From Mucilaginibacter celer (GTDB taxonomy: Bacteria; Bacteroidota; Bacteroidia; Sphingobacteriales; Sphingobacteriaceae): 64,000 nucleotides of DNA. Numbering within the stretch: position 1 is the stretch's first letter; every line of letters starts with the position of its first letter. Shown one piece after another: positions 50,115 to 59,420 of this stretch. The translations under genes were made by a program, and so were the position numbers. The notes under the pieces were generated by a model that made no database searches, had not been told where the DNA came from, and saw nothing but the letters and a program-made list of their open reading frames with translations. The DNA lies in assembly GCF_003576455.2 (NCBI RefSeq), contig NZ_CP032869.1, positions 744,001-808,000 on the forward strand. Reading direction: 5' to 3'.

Positions 50115-52910
50115 TTACGGGCGGAGATTTTCAGGCAGCAATTGCAAACGGATAAAATTATTATCCGGCAGATATTTTTTCGCAAATGTTTTTAGCGCTT
50201 GCTGGCTTAATTCTCCGCTTAATTTTCCGTCAGTTTTAAACTGATCGAGCGCATCCTGGTTTTGAAGTTGATTGCTTAGATAATCGAGCCACCAGCCATT
50301 TTCTTTTAGCTGTAATTCCTTTTGCCTGCTATACTCTGCTTTCCATTTGTTGATATTGGTATTCAGCGGACCCTCTGTTTTTAACTTATTCACCTCATCC
50401 ATAGCCGATGCAACCAGTTTGTCGGCATTTTGAGGCGCACAACCAAAACGGATGATCAAACTAAACCGCGATTCAGGGAATTTGGTAGTATTGATAGATA
50501 CCGATGGACTGTAAACACCACTTTCATCCTCCCGTAACCTTTCTATCAGTCGAATGTTAAGGCACTCCTGTATGGCATCGAATTTGATCCGGTTTGCCGG
50601 GCTATCATCAAACAAACCAGAGTATACTAACGTTACTGTGGCTTTGGGTTCGGTGCCTTTGTAAACTGTTTTGGTGATGCGGCCATCGGGAATATGGATG
50701 CCAAGGTCTTTGGCTTTTTCTTTCCTGCCCATATTGGGTAAGGAGCCTAAATACTTTTCAATTAACGGTTTTATAGTATCAGCATTAAAGGAGCCTGTAA
50801 AAATGAATGTCATTTGCGAGGCATCTGCAAAGCGGTCCCGGTAAATGTCAAACGATCTGTTTAAACTGATCCGTTTAAGCTTTTCTATAGATGGTCCTGT
50901 CCGCCTGATGTTATGATTACCTAAAACACTCGTTACCGTATCGGCAAATGCGCTGTTAGGGTCATTTGACCGGTTAGCTAACCTGGCTTTTGTTCGGCCG
51001 ATAATGGCCTGGAATACTGACGTATCTTTTCGGGGTTCTGTTAAATACGCATAGGTAAGCTGTAATGCCGTTGCCAGATCGGTGGGGGATGCACCGCCCT
51101 CAATTCCCTGGTAACGCTCGCCAATGTATGGTTTGGCATCGAGTTGTTTACCTGCCAAAAACTTATCCAGCGCAGCTGCATTATAATTACCGGCACCGGA
51201 TGCCCCGATGATCCCCGCAGCGTTTGCTGCCGAAGGCGAATCCTGATCGCTGTATAAAGAAGTGCCACCGGGAGCATTTCCCCTAAACAGGATCTCATCA
51301 TTCTTAAAATCGGTTGGCTTTAAAATTACAGTTACGCCGTTGCTCAGTTTCAGGGTGGTTAAACCTAAAGCTGTGTTCTTTTCCTCCGAGATGATCTTAC
51401 CCGCTATCGGTTCCTGGGTCAATAAAGGTAATGAACTGGTATGATCGGTATAAGGTTGAAGTTGTTCAATATTAACCGATTTCATCCAGCCTATAAAAGT
51501 TTTCTCATCGGGTAAATTTTCTTTCTCTTTATCCGGAGCCAATAAAATAATATCGCGGTTGTTATCGCCGATGTATGTTTTAGATAACAGATCGATATCG
51601 GTAAGGCTGATGGCTGGTAAATATGTTTTAACCAGTTGATACTCATAATCGATCCCCGGCGAGGCTGTGCCTTTTAAGAAATGATCAACATATTCCTGTA
51701 CATAAGCGTCAGAACTGGTTTTGCTTTTTTCTTTTACAGCGGATGTTATCTGCGCTAAATAATTAGCTTTTGCCCTGTTAAGCTCTGTTTGATTAAAGCC
51801 AAATTTTTTGATCCGTTCGGTTTCCCGCCAGAGTGCCTTAAAGCCTTTTTCCAGTTCGCCGGGTTTGGCTACAACTGTAGTGCTGTATGTGCTTACATTA
51901 CTCATAAAGTTTTTAACGGCGGCATTACCTTGAATAAAAGGCGCATCGGCCTGTTGCATCAGCTCGGCAAAACGCTCACCCATCATACCATTAAACAAAT
52001 TGCGGATGATGACTGATCTGTAATCGGCAGCGGTACGTAGTGGTATTGCCGGATGCTTGATCATTACCTCCGCAACCGTTGCGGTGTATTCCTTATCAGT
52101 TAATGCTATAAATTGGCTTTTTCCTGTAAGCGGAATACTATAAGCGGTTCGCTTTTTTTCATTGGGCGGGTTTTTTAGATCTGCAAAACGGGCCTTGATA
52201 CTTGTTTCGATAGCGTTTATATCAACATCGCCAACTACCACCAAAGCCTGAAGATCCGGCCGGTACCAATCATGATAAAAACTTTTAATCGTTTCGGGTT
52301 TAAAATTAGTCAATACCTCATCAGTTCCGATAGGGCTACGATCGGCGTAACGCGAGTGGTTCATGATCATGGGGTAATATTGGCGTTGCAACCTTTCGGC
52401 GGCACCTTTGCCTAATCTTTTTTCTTCCAGTACCACACCCCGCTCTTTGTCAATCTCTTTTGGGTCGAGCGTTGCATCCTGCGCCCAGTCCCTGATAATT
52501 TGTAATCCTTTCTCTACCGAACCTGGCTGATCTGTAGGGATGGGGAGTTGATACACCGTTTCGTCGTACCCGGTGTAAGCATTAATATCTGCCCCAAAAC
52601 GGACTCCCGCGTTTTGCAGGTAATTCATGAGCGTGTTTTTGGGGAAGTGTTTAGAGCCGTTAAAGGTCATATGCTCCATAAAATGCGCCAGCCCACGCTG
52701 ATCGTCATTTTCAAGTACCGATCCCACCTTGTTAACCAGGTAAAGGGTTACGCGGTTTTTAGGCTCGATATTGTGGCGGATATAGTAAGTAAAACCGTTT
52801 TTAAGTTTCCCCGTGCGTACCTGCGAATCAAATGGTAACGGTTTTATCTGGGCGTAGCCGGCTAAGCACATTAGCGTACAAAGTGCTATCAAGGTTGTTT
52901 TTTTGCTCAT
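50115..52910 (-). CDS. M16-family zinc metallopeptidase (two-domain, periplasmic)
   Basis: A 931-residue paralogue of the peptidase at 29657-32464. ATG 52910 starts the signal peptide (MSKKTTLIALCTLMCLAGYAQ). The zinc motif HFMEH is at 76-80, and the third ligand is in 'IDKERGVVLEEKRL'. Shared motifs include 'GVRFGADINAYTGYDETVYQLPIP', 'DWYRPDLQALVVVGDVD' and, in the inactive half, 'RLREDESGVYSP'. It is the last gene of the minus-strand SusC-SusD-M16 unit, 91 bases after SusD. It probably hydrolyses peptides delivered by the preceding SusCD pair. Confidence 0.93.
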   Translation of the reverse strand: MSKKTTLIALCTLMCLAGYAQIKPLPFDSQVRTGKLKNGFTYYIRHNIEPKNRVTLYLVNKVGSVLENDDQRGLAHFMEHMTFNGSKHFPKNTLMNYLQNAGVRFGADINAYTGYDETVYQLPIPTDQPGSVEKGLQIIRDWAQDATLDPKEIDKERGVVLEEKRLGKGAAERLQRQYYPMIMNHSRYADRSPIGTDEVLTNFKPETIKSFYHDWYRPDLQALVVVGDVDINAIETSIKARFADLKNPPNEKKRTAYSIPLTGKSQFIALTDKEYTATVAEVMIKHPAIPLRTAADYRSVIIRNLFNGMMGERFAELMQQADAPFIQGNAAVKNFMSNVSTYSTTVVAKPGELEKGFKALWRETERIKKFGFNQTELNRAKANYLAQITSAVKEKSKTSSDAYVQEYVDHFLKGTASPGIDYEYQLVKTYLPAISLTDIDLLSKTYIGDNNRDIILLAPDKEKENLPDEKTFIGWMKSVNIEQLQPYTDHTSSLPLLTQEPIAGKIISEEKNTALGLTTLKLSNGVTVILKPTDFKNDEILFRGNAPGGTSLYSDQDSPSAANAAGIIGASGAGNYNAAALDKFLAGKQLDAKPYIGERYQGIEGGASPTDLATALQLTYAYLTEPRKDTSVFQAIIGRTKARLANRSNDPNSAFADTVTSVLGNHNIRRTGPSIEKLKRISLNRSFDIYRDRFADASQMTFIFTGSFNADTIKPLIEKYLGSLPNMGRKEKAKDLGIHIPDGRITKTVYKGTEPKATVTLVYSGLFDDSPANRIKFDAIQECLNIRLIERLREDESGVYSPSVSINTTKFPESRFSLIIRFGCAPQNADKLVASAMDEVNKLKTEGPLNTNINKWKAEYSRQKELQLKENGWWLDYLSNQLQNQDALDQFKTDGKLSGELSQQALKTFAKKYLPDNNFIRLQLLPENLRP

Positions 52911-53001
52911 GGTTTTGAACACTGTTGTGTAGAAATGAAATAACATCGCGGGCACAACCGGATAAGCCGGTTGTGCATAGCGATGAATAGTAACAGGGGT
53001 A

Positions 53002-54396
53002 TTAGCGTTGGTTTTGAGGTAGTTTTGATCCGGTAATAACCTCTTGTGGTATCAGTAGGGTATAACGCGGATCGTTGGCTGGTAAAGTAAATGTTTGGGT
53101 TGAAGTACCGGTGATTATTTCCCTTGACTGACTTGTTGCAAAGCGACTGTCTTTATTCAACCTGCGTAGGTCTGTCCATCGCTGGGCACGCATAACGAGT
53201 TCCTTGCGTCGTTCGGTTATGATCTTGGATAAAGCATCATCGGCAACAGTAGCCGTTACGTTTACATATGTGCCGCTTACCCATCTTGATTTTAATAAAG
53301 TATTCAGATCGGTAAGGGCAGCCGCAGTATTGCCGGCGCGGGCGTAACATTCGGCACGGGTAATATAGAGTTCATCGGTAGTTAAGCCATTAAACAGGTT
53401 GGAGCCTGTTGTTGGTTCGTAATTACCGCCAAAACGATAACTGCCATCTGTGTTGGGCTGAAAGAAAAACGTTCTCCGCAAATCGTTACTGTTGTAGCTT
53501 TCTACAAAGCTTGCTTTTATCTTGGCCGTGGTGAAATTTTCCGATCCGCCTGCCAGGAAATCATTATTAGCCAGTATAGAGTGAAAAATGACCTCCGGAT
53601 TAGTAAACCTTCTGAAGGGTGCTGGATTTTCGGGATCGAGCGTGTTAAAATCCAGTAGCTTATTATTCAATGCTAATGCTGCACTGGCGTTAGTAAGCGC
53701 ATTGGGATAATCTTCCATAGATAGATAAACCCTTGCCAGCATGGCATAAGCTGCCGCTTTATTAGGACGTGACGATATGGTAGATGTGGCATTTAACAAC
53801 CCGACAGCCTCGGTCAGATCCTTGATCATACGATCGTAAGTTTCTTTCACCGTTCCGCGGCCCGGTATATCGTTAACATCCGATACCAAATGGATGGGGA
53901 TACCGGGATCAGAGGATGAAGTTGCTCCGTAAGGTTTAGCATAAAGCTGGGCAACATTCCAAAAAGCATAAGCGCGCATAAACAAGGCCGATCCTCTCAG
54001 GTTGTCAATCACCGGTTGGCTTTCCTTGCCTGCTAATTTATCCAATGCTTCAATGATCAGATTGGCATGGTAAACCTTATTGTATGGCCCAACCCATTGA
54101 TCTGAATTTGCACGGATGGAAACAGGCAGCCAGGTATAAACACCAAGATCTTCTACACTGATAAAATCCTGATTGTTGTAGATATCATCAGTAAGGTAAT
54201 AATCATCTGATGATGCTTCCCCATCATAAGGGTATCCGGTGTTAAACAGGGTATAGTTATCCAGTAAAAGCTGGCAATCGTTAGCTGTTGTTACAAATGA
54301 TTGTAAACTGCTTTTTTTGATGTCTACATATTTTTGGCAGGATGAGGATACCATGCTCAATATCATCAGTACCAATATATATTTAAATAATTTCAT
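53002..54396 (-). CDS. SusD/RagB-family outer-membrane lipoprotein
   Basis: A 464-residue lipoprotein with a signal peptide and lipobox SSSC (Cys20), then 'QKYVDIKKSSLQSF'. The SusD helical scaffold is clear: 'PVIDNLRGSALFMRAYAFWNVAQLYAKPYG', 'TVKETYDRMIKDLTEAVGLL', 'PNKAAAYAMLARVYLSMEDYPNAL'. The C-terminal 'ITERRKELVMRAQRWTDLRRLNKD' is the usual RagB signature. It is shorter than the 536-residue SusD of the other locus and belongs to a different SusD subgroup, so the two loci are parallel rather than recent copies. It starts 11 bases after the SusC stop. Confidence 0.93.
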   Translation of the reverse strand: MKLFKYILVLMILSMVSSSCQKYVDIKKSSLQSFVTTANDCQLLLDNYTLFNTGYPYDGEASSDDYYLTDDIYNNQDFISVEDLGVYTWLPVSIRANSDQWVGPYNKVYHANLIIEALDKLAGKESQPVIDNLRGSALFMRAYAFWNVAQLYAKPYGATSSSDPGIPIHLVSDVNDIPGRGTVKETYDRMIKDLTEAVGLLNATSTISSRPNKAAAYAMLARVYLSMEDYPNALTNASAALALNNKLLDFNTLDPENPAPFRRFTNPEVIFHSILANNDFLAGGSENFTTAKIKASFVESYNSNDLRRTFFFQPNTDGSYRFGGNYEPTTGSNLFNGLTTDELYITRAECYARAGNTAAALTDLNTLLKSRWVSGTYVNVTATVADDALSKIITERRKELVMRAQRWTDLRRLNKDSRFATSQSREIITGTSTQTFTLPANDPRYTLLIPQEVITGSKLPQNQR

Positions 54397-54407
54397 GATG
54401 ATTCAAA

Positions 54408-57400
54408 TTAAAAGTTTGCAGATAATCCAAGACTGTACGTTTTGGGAATAGGATAATCAAACACATCCGGATCAATCCCCAGCTTGTTGGATCGCCAGAT
54501 GATACCCAGGTTGGTTACATTGGCATACACCCGTGGGTTTTTAATAAACCATGATTTGGGAGTGCGCACCGCGTATGATAAATTGATTTCCTGTAACCTG
54601 ATATGATCACCTTTTAAAACATTGATTTCTGAATATTGGTAAAAGAAATCACGGTTTTGATTGGTTGATGAGAATACAGCCGATGGTACATTGGTATGGG
54701 CTTCATCGCCGGGTTTTTGCCACCTGTTTGCGTATTCGATACCCTGCAAGGTTGGCGTTGGGCTGTATAATGAGCTATACTTTACAATTTGCGATGTTGC
54801 CCTTCTGAAATAATAACCTAATTTATAAAGGATATTAGCCGATGCCGAAAACGCCCCATAGCTAAACGTATTGCGGAATGAGCCGTAATAAACAGGTACC
54901 GCCGAACCAAAGTAATGCAGGCTTGATAAAGGAGCATTTTGAATAGCATTATAAGCTGCCGTACCAGCCGATGTATTGGAAATGGCGGTAGCCACATCGT
55001 TTACATAGCCCCTCGGGTCGCCGGTTTGCGGATCAAGGCCGGCCCATTTATAGCCAAACACCCTCGAGAGGTCAAAGCCCTCATTGTAGGACCCCGTGCT
55101 GTTTGATACCACCTGGCCAGCTAAACTGGCGGCTGTGCCATATAGTTTGGTTACCTTTACTTTGTTGTAGCTGAATAGCAAATTGCTTGTCCATCTAAAA
55201 TCGCCGGCTTTTACGTTTACCGAGTTGATAGTGATATCCACGCCATAACCTTTCAGGTCACCGGTGTTGAATGTGGTGTTGGTATAACCTGTGCTTGGGT
55301 CGAGCGCGCCGTTGGCCAGCAGGTCTTTTGTTTTTTTATTATAGTATTCCACGCTTCCCGAAACGCGGTTGCCTTTTGCTGCGAAATCCAATCCAACGTT
55401 AAAAATACCTGTCTTTTCCGGGCGCAACAGACTGTTAGATACCCCCGAACTCGGATCGGTGTAGGCGTATGGCAGGTTATTGGTTCCGTTAAAAGTAGAG
55501 TAATTGATAAGCGGCCTGGCAAGTACGGCCGGGTTTACGTTACCATTGTAACCGAATGTTGCCCTAAGGCGTAACATCGGGAATAACGCCCAATGATAAA
55601 ACTTCTCTTCATTAATGGTCCAGCTGCCGCCGAAAGAATAAAAAGGAGTACCGCTATTGTTGGTACCCTGCCCAAATTCGCTCGAGAGATCGCGACGGAA
55701 ACTGGTAGATAATGTATATTTTCGGTTGTAGGTATAAGCCGCATTAGCATAATAACTGTAGGTACGCACCTTGGTATCAACGAACCCGGTTGTTATTTTG
55801 GGGATGTACTCGCTGGCATAACCGCTAAAATCCGAGGCAAATAAAATTGGCAACAAATCATGATAGTTAATGTTATTGGCGCTTTGCAGCGTGGTTTCGT
55901 TATACCCATAATAACCATCCACTTTGGTAATGCTGTAGTTTTGGGCGGCATCTATGCCGGCAATAGCCGATAGCTGGTGTTTTTCGTGCCAGGTTTTATC
56001 ATAGTTTAACTGGCCGCGTAACGTTTGGTTACTGGTTTTAACCAGGTTGGTGGTGTACTGCCCACCCAGCGGCAGGTGGTGCACAAAAGCAGGAACTGAT
56101 TCGCCGGTTTGCTCATCAAACGAATAAGGCGAAGTAGTATGATAATCATACAGGTTCCGCATAAAAAAGGAGTTCTGCCTGTACAGGGTATTATCATCAT
56201 TCCGGCCCGAGTTATAGTTGTAGGCAAGTTGTGCCGAAAGCCCGTCAATCAGCTTATAGTTGGCCTGGAAATTTAAGTTGATATTTTGCGATTTTACCTT
56301 GTTATAGCCTTCGTTAATATCATCCAGGGGGCGGTATTGCAAACTCTCAATTTTATCACCATAAGTACTGGCCAACAAATCAACCAGGCCCGGGCGATAG
56401 GTTTTAATAACAAGCGCCGGGTTGCCGTTATTGTCTGTGAGGCGGGTATAAGGCTGAAAAACCGAATTTGTTGCTCCTGTTATGGCGTTTTCGGGGGCCT
56501 GATCATTGGTATGCTGTACGTTGTAGCTGATATTGGCTTGTAATTCCAGGTTCTTCACCGGCCTGGCCGAAAAGTTGGATGCAATAACAATACGATCAGA
56601 TCCTGATGCACGGGTATTATTGATCCCTTTATCGTACCCACCGGATAAACGGTAATTTACGAGGGTCGATCCGCCATCTACAGCTAATGAATAGCTTTGG
56701 GTCACCGCGTTCCGCAGGAAATACTTGGTATAATCACGCCTGATATCATTACCCCGCAAAGCGTCTATCTGTTGTTTTGCCTGCGCCTCGGCTAGCGTGT
56801 TTTTATTTTTCCAGGCGTCCATGATCTCAGCAACCGGCGAAACAGGTTCCTGCCCGTACAGATCGGATATGCTGATATCTGGCAATACCCTGTTAGTTTG
56901 AGTAAACTGTGTCATTTGCGCATCAATAAAATCAGATGTGCTCATGGTTTTGTTATAAAACAGATCTACCTTTTTGGTGATGTTTATATTGCTGTTAAAA
57001 GAGATCTGGGTAGGACGGTTATATGCGCCCCTTTTGGTTTTAATAACAATTACGCCATTCGCAGCCCTTGATCCCCATATGGAGGCGGCCGCTGCATCTT
57101 TCAATACGGTTACGCTTTCCACATCGTTAGGATTTACTTTATCGATAGAGTAGGGGCTTGCTATCCCGTCAATTACCACCAAAACCTGCCCGCTGGTATT
57201 TCCGTTCAGGTCGGCACTTACGGCATCATTTAAAGTGTTCTTACCACGAATGGTAAGCAAAGCCAAAGGCGATCTTTTTGCATTAGGGTTACTGGAATTT
57301 ACGGGGCGCAGGTCATTCCTGAAATCAAGACTGGTGGTTATACCTTCCAGCCTGCGGATCAGATTTGGATCAGTACGGTGGGCCAGCTGTTGTTTTGTTA

Positions 57401-58109
57401 TCAATTCAAATGAACCTGTCGCCCGTTCTTTTGGCAAATCCTGATAACCTGTTGAAACGATATTAACCGCACGCATTACCTGCGACTGGGGTTTCAATTT
57501 TATATTGATCTCCGTAAAGCCCCTGATACCGAGCGTATCCGTCTGGTAGCCGATATAGGAAGTGATCAGGTTGCCTTCGTTAGGTACGTTTTGAAGAAAA
57601 TACCGTCCGTTGGCATCTGCAATGGCAGTTTTTTGCGTTCCTTCAATCCGCACCGAAGCGCCGGGGAGAGGTTCGCCTTTTTCATTGCTAACTATGCCGG
57701 TAATATTAATGGAGGTGAGGAAGGTTTTAAGGTTATCCAAAAACGAAGCCTCTTTTTGCTTGATGACGATGGTATGCTCATCAATAGTATATGTTAGTGG
57801 CTGATCTTTAAAGATCTGTTCTAAAACAGTTTTTAATTCGATGCCCTTAACATCAATGCTGACTGTTTTTGCGTCTTTCAGCAACTGGGATGTGTAAACA
57901 AAATCGTAACTGCTTTGCTGCTGTATTTTTTGGAAAATTTCCTTCAAGCTTGCTTTTTTTGCCGATAACGTTATTTGCTGGGCAAAGCTGCTGGCGCTTA
58001 CCTGCATAAAGGTTATCAGAATAATTATGGTGGTTAATCGCATAATAAGCAAGAGTTTGCGGACGCGCCGATAAGGCACACCAAATTTGCTTGTATAATT
58101 TTTATACAT
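54408..58109 (-). CDS. SusC/RagA-family TonB-dependent receptor with STN domain
   Basis: A 1233-residue outer-membrane transporter. The N-terminus carries a long charged leader ('MYKNYTSKFGVPYRRVRK') before the signal helix, then an STN domain ('KASLKEIFQKIQQQSSYDFVYTSQLLKDAKTVSID'). A CarboxypepD_reg-like domain ('ITGIVSNEKGEPLPGASVRIEG'), the plug ('GIASPYSIDKVNPNDVESVTVLKDAAAASIWGSRAANGVIVIKTKRG', a SusC signature) and the barrel follow. The STN domain signals through the FecR protein encoded immediately upstream (127-base gap). It forms a transport complex with the SusD protein encoded next. Confidence 0.94.
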   Translation of the reverse strand: MYKNYTSKFGVPYRRVRKLLLIMRLTTIIILITFMQVSASSFAQQITLSAKKASLKEIFQKIQQQSSYDFVYTSQLLKDAKTVSIDVKGIELKTVLEQIFKDQPLTYTIDEHTIVIKQKEASFLDNLKTFLTSINITGIVSNEKGEPLPGASVRIEGTQKTAIADANGRYFLQNVPNEGNLITSYIGYQTDTLGIRGFTEINIKLKPQSQVMRAVNIVSTGYQDLPKERATGSFELITKQQLAHRTDPNLIRRLEGITTSLDFRNDLRPVNSSNPNAKRSPLALLTIRGKNTLNDAVSADLNGNTSGQVLVVIDGIASPYSIDKVNPNDVESVTVLKDAAAASIWGSRAANGVIVIKTKRGAYNRPTQISFNSNINITKKVDLFYNKTMSTSDFIDAQMTQFTQTNRVLPDISISDLYGQEPVSPVAEIMDAWKNKNTLAEAQAKQQIDALRGNDIRRDYTKYFLRNAVTQSYSLAVDGGSTLVNYRLSGGYDKGINNTRASGSDRIVIASNFSARPVKNLELQANISYNVQHTNDQAPENAITGATNSVFQPYTRLTDNNGNPALVIKTYRPGLVDLLASTYGDKIESLQYRPLDDINEGYNKVKSQNINLNFQANYKLIDGLSAQLAYNYNSGRNDDNTLYRQNSFFMRNLYDYHTTSPYSFDEQTGESVPAFVHHLPLGGQYTTNLVKTSNQTLRGQLNYDKTWHEKHQLSAIAGIDAAQNYSITKVDGYYGYNETTLQSANNINYHDLLPILFASDFSGYASEYIPKITTGFVDTKVRTYSYYANAAYTYNRKYTLSTSFRRDLSSEFGQGTNNSGTPFYSFGGSWTINEEKFYHWALFPMLRLRATFGYNGNVNPAVLARPLINYSTFNGTNNLPYAYTDPSSGVSNSLLRPEKTGIFNVGLDFAAKGNRVSGSVEYYNKKTKDLLANGALDPSTGYTNTTFNTGDLKGYGVDITINSVNVKAGDFRWTSNLLFSYNKVKVTKLYGTAASLAGQVVSNSTGSYNEGFDLSRVFGYKWAGLDPQTGDPRGYVNDVATAISNTSAGTAAYNAIQNAPLSSLHYFGSAVPVYYGSFRNTFSYGAFSASANILYKLGYYFRRATSQIVKYSSLYSPTPTLQGIEYANRWQKPGDEAHTNVPSAVFSSTNQNRDFFYQYSEINVLKGDHIRLQEINLSYAVRTPKSWFIKNPRVYANVTNLGIIWRSNKLGIDPDVFDYPIPKTYSLGLSANF

Positions 58110-58236
58110 TTGTTTAGTCTGTTTTAAGAAGTTAATACGATTCGAAGTTTTATTGACGCGATCCAGACATCAGCCAGTTGTGTTGCAAGCACTTCTGGCA
58201 TTTTTGTTTAATTCAGGATCACCAAGAGTAGCTTAG

Positions 58237-59346
58237 TTATTTTGTTACGATAATCCTCCTTCCCGCTACTTTAAAGTGCACTTTATTGGTTAACTCCAGT
58301 TTCTTTAACACTTGCGATACATAGGCTGCCCGGCTTAACCGGCCTCCAAAATCATCAGTAGGTTTCTCGCCCTCGTAAACTACCTCCACATTATACCAGC
58401 GCGCTATTTTGCGCATTACCGATTCTATTTTTTCATCTTCAAAAACGATATAGTTATTTTTCCAGCCCATGGTTTCGTCTATATCTGCATTGGTTACGCT
58501 TATTCCATTAGCAGTAACCTTGGCCTGTTGGCCTGGTTTAAGGATGGTGTTGTTAAGGTTGATACTACCTTCAAGCAAGGTGGTTTTGGCAGCAGGTTCG
58601 TCTGCATAAGTATTGATATCGAAGTGAGTACCCAATACTTCAACCACCTGCCCCGGCGACGACACCCGGAAGGGGAGGGCTTTGTTTTTAGCAACCTCAA
58701 AATAAGCTTCGCCTTTAAGCTCAACCCTGCGCTGGCTTAGCCCGGCAAAAGTTGAAGGGAAAGTAATAGATGAAGCGGCGTTGAGCCAAACTTTGGTGCC
58801 GTCGGGCAATAAAAGCTGATAAGTTCCGCCTTTCGGGGTAGCTAATGTAAGCTGCTCGGCGGCGGTTGTGTTATGGTTTTCGGCAGTATCAACCTTGCTG
58901 CCGTCATTATATGCAATTTTAGCGGCGCTGATCACAACTCCTGATTGGCTTTTGCTGAGGTTAAGTACCCGGCCATTTGCCATAGTAAGTGAAGCTTTGT
59001 TGTTGCCCGGTGCTATATCAAATTTGGTATTTGCCAAATGAGCTGTATCTACTATGGATGTGGCTTTATTGTTGATGAGGAAATAGGTCCCAATAGAAAG
59101 GAACACCAGAACAGAAGCCGCTGCTGCCACACGTTGCCATGTTTTGATTTTGCTTACTAGGGTATTCTCCTTGTCTAAAAACTGCCAGGCAGCATCAACA
59201 GCCCGCAGCCGTTCTTCCATGCTCAACCCTTCAGCACCGGCCTCTTCGAAATTCAGGTACCAGCTTTCCAGTAATGCCTTGTCCTCATCGGTAGCAATTC
59301 CTGATCTGTATCTGTTTAGCAGTTCCTTTACTTCGTTTTCGTTCAT
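58237..59346 (-). CDS. FecR-family anti-sigma / signal-transducing membrane protein
   Basis: A 369-residue regulator. The cytosolic N-terminal part ('NEVKELLNRYRSGIATDEDKALLESW') binds the ECF sigma factor. A transmembrane helix ('VAAAASVLVFLSIGTYFLI') is near residues 72-90. The periplasmic FecR core reads 'LPDGTKVWLNAASSITFPSTFAGLSQRRVELKGEAYFEV' and 'VVEVLGTHFDINTY'. The C-terminal domain ('FEDEKIESVMRKIARWYNVEVVYEG') is the receptor-contact DUF4974 type. In contrast with the first locus, a two-gene ABC transporter lies between it and its sigma factor. The 74-base gap from the ABC permease leaves room for its own promoter. Confidence 0.93.
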   Translation of the reverse strand: MNENEVKELLNRYRSGIATDEDKALLESWYLNFEEAGAEGLSMEERLRAVDAAWQFLDKENTLVSKIKTWQRVAAAASVLVFLSIGTYFLINNKATSIVDTAHLANTKFDIAPGNNKASLTMANGRVLNLSKSQSGVVISAAKIAYNDGSKVDTAENHNTTAAEQLTLATPKGGTYQLLLPDGTKVWLNAASSITFPSTFAGLSQRRVELKGEAYFEVAKNKALPFRVSSPGQVVEVLGTHFDINTYADEPAAKTTLLEGSINLNNTILKPGQQAKVTANGISVTNADIDETMGWKNNYIVFEDEKIESVMRKIARWYNVEVVYEGEKPTDDFGGRLSRAAYVSQVLKKLELTNKVHFKVAGRRIIVTK

Positions 59347-59420
59347 TTTAAGCTATTGAATGCTCCTTTAATACTGTAAGACAATTTGATAGCCGTGCAA
59401 GAGGTATCGGGTTATCAAAT